Assembly: GCA_903928275.1 (NCBI GenBank)
Contig: CAIYQJ010000413.1
Location: 1 to 7,766 of the forward strand
DNA from: an uncultured Chloroflexota bacterium
Lineage (GTDB): Bacteria > Chloroflexota > Limnocylindria > Limnocylindrales > CSP1-4
Length of the DNA: 7,766 nucleotides
Direction: 5' to 3'
Shown here: positions 5,176 to 7,766 of the stretch, piece after piece
Layout of the letters: each line of letters begins with the position of its first letter
Position numbering within the stretch: the first letter of the stretch is position 1
Notes under the pieces: generated by a model
What the model saw: the letters and a program-made list of their open reading frames with translations, nothing else
Database searches by the model: none
What the model was told of the DNA's origin: nothing
Made by a program: the position numbers and the translations under genes

Positions 5176-5657
5176 GCCTTCCTGCCGCCCCGGTCGGGAT
5201 CGACGGTGCCGTCGACGGTCGTCGGCGGTCGGACAGAGAACGAGAAGGTCCACGGCCCAGGGAGCTCCACGCGGGCGGTCCCCCCGACCCGGTGCTCCAG
5301 CTCGATGCGGTCGATGCGCGCCTCGAGCCGGTCCGGGATGATCTCCGGTCGGTCGTACGTCCAGGACACCCAGGAGACCCTCCCGTGCGGCTGTGTGCGC
5401 GCGTCGAGCAACCGCACCGCGGTGCCGTCCGGCAGGTCGAGCTCCAGCGACGGGATCGTCGCGATCCGAAGCTCCGACCGGCTGCGCACCCGGAGCAGGC
5501 CGGTCAGCCGCAGCAGCTCGTCCACCACGGAGAGCGTCAGCAGCGTGACAGTGATCTCGTCGCGGTCGTCGGTCACGTTGAGCGCCACGGCCCACGGCAG
5601 GTCCGTCGTCGGCGACGTCGGTTCCTCGGGTCTGCCAGGCGGGTCGACCTTGAGCAT
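5172..5657 (-). CDS. Unrecognised, probably beta-rich protein
   Basis: This 161-residue protein matches no family I can name. After a polar Pro-rich first 20 residues it alternates hydrophobic and polar residues, suggesting a beta sandwich: PWAVALNV (21-28), EITVTLLTLSVVDELL (34-49), LRVRSRSELRIATIPSLELD (55-74), VSWVSWTY (94-101), and a closing GPWTFSFSV (134-142). No signal peptide, membrane segment or cysteine is present, so it is probably cytosolic. Codon use is like its neighbours. Its stop overlaps the start of the next gene, forming a two-gene operon read leftward. It is divergent from the ArsR-type gene, with a shared palindrome between them (5686-5709), so the regulator could control it. 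The start at 5657 has only GAGG placed very close to the ATG. Confidence 0.68.
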   Translation of the reverse strand: MLKVDPPGRPEEPTSPTTDLPWAVALNVTDDRDEITVTLLTLSVVDELLRLTGLLRVRSRSELRIATIPSLELDLPDGTAVRLLDARTQPHGRVSWVSWTYDRPEIIPDRLEARIDRIELEHRVGGTARVELPGPWTFSFSVRPPTTVDGTVDPDRGGRKA

Positions 5658-5685
5658 GACCTCATGGTACCTTCTGGCCCGTTAT

Positions 5686-5709
5686 CTTGCAGTATTGCAG
5701 GACTGCAAG
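5686..5709. promoter_or_regulatory. Palindromic operator candidate for the ArsR-type regulator
   Basis: Three TTGCAG-type half-sites occur together: TTGCAG at 5687-5692, TTGCAG at 5695-5700 and CTGCAA at 5703-5708. The last two make a perfect palindrome with a 2-base centre, and the outer pair extends to CTTGCAG/CTGCAAG around a 10-base spacer. It lies between divergent genes, 29 bases from the leftward gene and about 120 bases before the ArsR-type start. A possible leftward -10 (GATAAC, 5686-5681) abuts it. The remaining leader (5710-5828) holds an AAGGAG (5712-5717) with no start codon in range and nothing else that I recognise. Confidence 0.55.
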
Positions 5710-5828
5710 ACAAGGAGACGGGGCGGAACGTCGGCGGCCCGCGAGCACGTCGGCCGTCCCGGCGACAGGCAAGGGCGTCCCATCCTGCCGGATGCACGAA
5801 GACCCGCACGGAGGCGCGATCACCCGTC

Positions 5829-6203
5829 ATGGCACATGGGAGTCCGCGACCCGAAGACGCCGAGCGACTCTGGCAGTTCAAGGCGGAGTTCTTCAAGGCC
5901 CTCGGGAATCCGCTGCGCGTCCGGATCCTGGAGCTGCTGCGAAGCGGTCCGCTGAGCGTCACCCAGATCCAGGAGGCCACCGGCACGCCGGCCTCATCCG
6001 TCTCCCAGCAGCTCGCGGTCCTTCGCGGGCAACGCATCCTCGCGACGGAGCGCCGAGGCACGACGATCATCTACAGCGTGGCCGACGCTGAGCTCTTCGA
6101 GCTCCTCGACGTGGCACGGCGGATCTTCAACGCGCACCTCAGCGACACGATCGACATGCTCCGCCTCGTGGAGGACGAGACGGAAGCCGTCGCCGAGCAG
6201 TAG
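5829..6203 (+). CDS. ArsR-family winged-helix transcriptional regulator without metal-site cysteines
   Basis: This 124-residue protein is the usual ArsR/SmtB length and fold. Its landmarks are FFKALGNPLRVRILELLRSG (21-40), a recognition helix region TPASSVSQQLAVLRGQRIL (53-71), and the wing RRGTTIIYSVAD (75-86). The C-terminal helix FELLDVARRIFNAHLSDTID (90-109) would form the dimer. It contains no cysteine at all, so the classical alpha-3 metalloid/metal site is absent; the effector is unknown or the switch is of another kind. The chosen ATG has GGAGG about 12 bases upstream; the frame is open further upstream but without homology. It is divergent from the unknown gene pair and has a palindrome in the shared promoter region, suggesting autoregulation and control of the pair. 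The next gene on the same strand is the exported protein, 120 bases away. Confidence 0.9.
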   Translation: MAHGSPRPEDAERLWQFKAEFFKALGNPLRVRILELLRSGPLSVTQIQEATGTPASSVSQQLAVLRGQRILATERRGTTIIYSVADAELFELLDVARRIFNAHLSDTIDMLRLVEDETEAVAEQ

Positions 6204-6270
6204 CCGACCCCGGGTCCGCCCGGCTCCGACCCCCCCCGCGCCGACCGTGGCCCGCCCGGACCGAGCCGGG

Positions 6271-6320
6271 TACTCTCGCACCTTGCGGGCCGATCGGCGG
6301 CCCGGTGGGCGACGGGAGGG
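6271..6320 (+). promoter_or_regulatory. Promoter-like box, leader hairpin and ribosome site of the exported-protein gene
   Basis: TACTCT at 6271-6276 fits a TAnnnT -10 box; no clear -35 is present. The following leader has a 6-bp inverted repeat CGGGCC (6286-6291)/GGCCCG (6299-6304), then the ribosome site GGGAGGG (6314-6320) three bases before the ATG at 6324. The hairpin ends 9 bases before the ribosome site and does not overlap it. The regulatory meaning is uncertain. Confidence 0.4.
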
Positions 6321-6323
6321 ACG

Positions 6324-7394
6324 ATGAGGACGCGCAGCCTTCCCGCCACGGTCACGAGCCGCGTGACAGTCGCGCTCCTCGCGCTCGCACTCGCCGTCGA
6401 CGCCGCGGCGTGTGCCGCCCCCGCCGGTGCGTCGCCGTCGCCGTCCGCCCCGATCGCGCCCGCGACCGCGCCCCGGTCGCCGGCCCCGTCGCCGGTCCCC
6501 ACGCCCACCGTCGCTCCGCCGCCCACGTCCACGCCCGATCCGGCTCCGTCGCCTGTGCAGTCGCCCTCGCCGTCGCCGGCCGCGGCGGCGGACCTGCTCG
6601 TGCGGCTCGACGTCTGCGCCGACGCCTGCGTCGACCCGCGTCGCGAGGAGTACCTCGCCGACGGGCGCGTCATCCACCTCGATCTGCAGACCGGGCGGCT
6701 GGTGGAGCGGCGCCTGTCCCCGTCCGGACTCGCCCGCGTCACGGCGCGCCTCGCCACGGCCGCCGGCCTCCCCGCGCACGATCTGAGCGTGGACCCGGTC
6801 CCGGTCCCGGGGAAGACGCCGCCGGGTCATGGTGCCACCGGATACACGTTCATCGCGCCGACCGCGGGCGGCGGCCGCGCCACCGTCCGGACCGTCACGG
6901 CGCGGTCACTCGATTCGGGCTACTGGCAGCCGGACCCGCGCATCGACCGGCTGACCGCGCTCGGCGACGCACTCCTGGAGCCCGAGACCCTCGCCGGCGC
7001 GGACGGCTGGGCGGACCCCGGCTGGACGCGGTTCTTCCCGACCAAGGTCGCGGTCTTCGTGCACGTCCGCGACGGCGTCGCGCCCTTCTCCAGCCCGGAC
7101 CTCGGCGCGACCGGCTGGCCGTTCGGCGGGGACCCGCGGACGTTCGGCGAGCCGTTCGCGTCGCCACTGGACGCGTGGCCGATCGCGCGGTGCGCTGTCC
7201 TAAACGCCGCGGCCGCCGACGCCGCGGCCGCCCGCCTCCCGGAGGGTGCGCTCGCGCCGTGGGGCTACACGGACTTCTGGCGCGCCGGGACCGCCGCCTG
7301 GGCCCAGCGGGGCCTGGAGCTGCAGGTCTCGCTCCGGTCGGTCCTCCCCGACCAGGACTCGCTCCCGTGCGGTGACCTCTTCACCTACGGGTGA
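6324..7394 (+). CDS. Exported, probably lipid-anchored protein with Pro/Ser/Ala-rich linker; function unknown
   Basis: This is a 356-residue protein. A signal peptide is clear: basic start (Arg2, Arg4, Arg13), a hydrophobic stretch at 14-25, then Ala-Ala-Ala-Cys30. Cys30 could be lipidated, but the residue at -3 is Ala where Leu is usual, so the lipobox is imperfect. Residues 31-88 are almost wholly Pro, Ala, Ser and Thr, a typical wall or surface spacer. The C-terminal domain (about 89-356) is mixed alpha/beta, with LLVRLDVCADAC (91-102), REEYLADGRVIHLDLQTGRL (107-126), GYTFIAPT (173-180), WTRFFPTKVAVFVHVRD (234-250) and a final LPCGDLFTYG. Cys98/102 and Cys290/349 could form disulfides outside the cell. 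I recognise no catalytic motif. A GGGAGGG site precedes the ATG. It ends 9 bases from the convergent fabF stop. Confidence 0.8.
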   Translation: MRTRSLPATVTSRVTVALLALALAVDAAACAAPAGASPSPSAPIAPATAPRSPAPSPVPTPTVAPPPTSTPDPAPSPVQSPSPSPAAAADLLVRLDVCADACVDPRREEYLADGRVIHLDLQTGRLVERRLSPSGLARVTARLATAAGLPAHDLSVDPVPVPGKTPPGHGATGYTFIAPTAGGGRATVRTVTARSLDSGYWQPDPRIDRLTALGDALLEPETLAGADGWADPGWTRFFPTKVAVFVHVRDGVAPFSSPDLGATGWPFGGDPRTFGEPFASPLDAWPIARCAVLNAAAADAAAARLPEGALAPWGYTDFWRAGTAAWAQRGLELQVSLRSVLPDQDSLPCGDLFTYG

Positions 7395-7403
7395 GCTCGC
7401 GGC

Positions 7404-7766
7404 CTACCCCTGGTAGCGCCTGAAGATGGCCACCGCGTTCTGGCCGCCGAACCCGAAGCCGTTGACCATCGCCGTGTCCACGCGCATGCGGCGCGCGACG
7501 AGCGGCACGTAGTCCAGGTCGCATTCCGGGTCGGGCTCGAAGAGGTTCTGCGTGGGCGGGACCACCTGGTCGCGCAGCGCACCGATCGCGGTGAGGACGC
7601 TCGCGATCCCGGCCGCGCCGACGAGGTGGCCGATCATCGACTTCGGCGAGCTGATCGCCCGGCCGGCGGCCGCGCTGCCGAACGCCGCCTTGATCGCACG
7701 CGTCTCGGTCACGTCATTGAGTGACGTCGAGGTCCCGTGCGCCACGATGTAGTCGATCTCGTCCGG
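7404..7766 (-). CDS. fabF: Beta-ketoacyl-ACP synthase II (FabF/KAS II type), C-terminal fragment
   Basis: The last 120 residues of a condensing enzyme are present; the frame is open to the right edge and the true start lies outside. Two of the Cys-His-His catalytic residues are visible: the first His in VAHGTSTSLND (fragment residue 10) and the second in SPKSMIGHLVGAAG (His47, with the conserved Lys42 five residues before). The GFGFGGQN loop (103-110) near the C-terminus is also conserved. The nucleophilic Cys lies outside the window. The enzyme extends acyl-ACP with malonyl-ACP in fatty acid synthesis; a polyketide or secondary-lipid ketosynthase of the same family cannot be excluded from this fragment. 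It is convergent with the exported-protein gene, with only 9 bases between the stops. Confidence 0.93.
   Translation of the reverse strand, partial: PDEIDYIVAHGTSTSLNDVTETRAIKAAFGSAAAGRAISSPKSMIGHLVGAAGIASVLTAIGALRDQVVPPTQNLFEPDPECDLDYVPLVARRMRVDTAMVNGFGFGGQNAVAIFRRYQG

Noticed and set aside
5133..5828. Plus-strand upstream extension of the ArsR-type gene
   Set aside because: The extra residues show no homology, overlap the divergent unknown gene on the opposite strand and span the palindrome. The ATG at 5829 gives the normal family length.
6305..7375. Plus-strand frame of equal length overlapping the exported-protein gene
   Set aside because: It is almost entirely Arg, Ala, Gly and Pro. 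The other frame has a signal peptide, spacer and a proper ribosome site.

Overview
The window is very GC-rich, densely packed bacterial DNA. Codon use is strongly G/C at third positions, there are no tRNA, rRNA, IS or CRISPR sequences, and at least one gene looks leaderless (a TAnnnT box about 10 bases before the ATG). This fits a high-GC lineage such as Chloroflexota (Limnocylindria-like) or Actinomycetota. The sequence alone does not decide between them.

Region 1 (1-4091, all minus strand, read from right to left) is most of a bacterial microcompartment (BMC) operon. In transcription order it encodes a SorC/DeoR-type sugar-phosphate regulator, an RpiB/LacAB-type sugar-phosphate isomerase, deoxyribose-5-phosphate aldolase (DeoC), a double-domain BMC-T shell protein, a BMC-H hexamer protein, a BMC-P (EutN/CcmL) vertex protein, and the first 67 residues of a CoA-acylating aldehyde dehydrogenase that runs off the left edge. 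The DeoC + RpiB + shell combination matches the locus class called SPU (sugar phosphate utilizing), whose physiology is still poorly established. A consistent model is that DeoC splits 2-deoxyribose-5-phosphate into acetaldehyde and glyceraldehyde-3-phosphate inside the shell, and the dehydrogenase turns the trapped acetaldehyde into acetyl-CoA. The isomerase supplies or interconverts a pentose phosphate, but its real reaction is open because the usual catalytic cysteine is an aspartate. All three enzymes carry short N-terminal amphipathic helices of the encapsulation-peptide kind. Regulator, isomerase, aldolase and BMC-T overlap end to start. BMC-H and BMC-P have their own spacers, and a strong hairpin sits between them. 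The operon promoter (TTGACA-N17-TACGGT) lies at 4119-4147, with a repeated TGCTCAT element just downstream as a candidate regulator operator.

Region 2 (4191-4733, plus) is a hotdog-fold acyl-CoA thioesterase-like gene, divergent from the BMC operon. Region 3 (4786-5657, minus) is a translationally coupled pair of unrecognised genes, one predicted beta-rich and one helical and possibly HEAT-like. Region 4 (5658-6203) holds an ArsR-type winged-helix regulator without cysteines on the plus strand, preceded by a clear TTGCAG/CTGCAA palindrome between it and the unknown pair. Region 5 (6324-7394, plus) is an exported, probably lipid-anchored protein with a Pro/Ser/Ala-rich linker and an unrecognised C-terminal domain. 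Region 6 (7404-7766, minus) is the C-terminal part of a FabF-type beta-ketoacyl-ACP synthase cut by the right edge.
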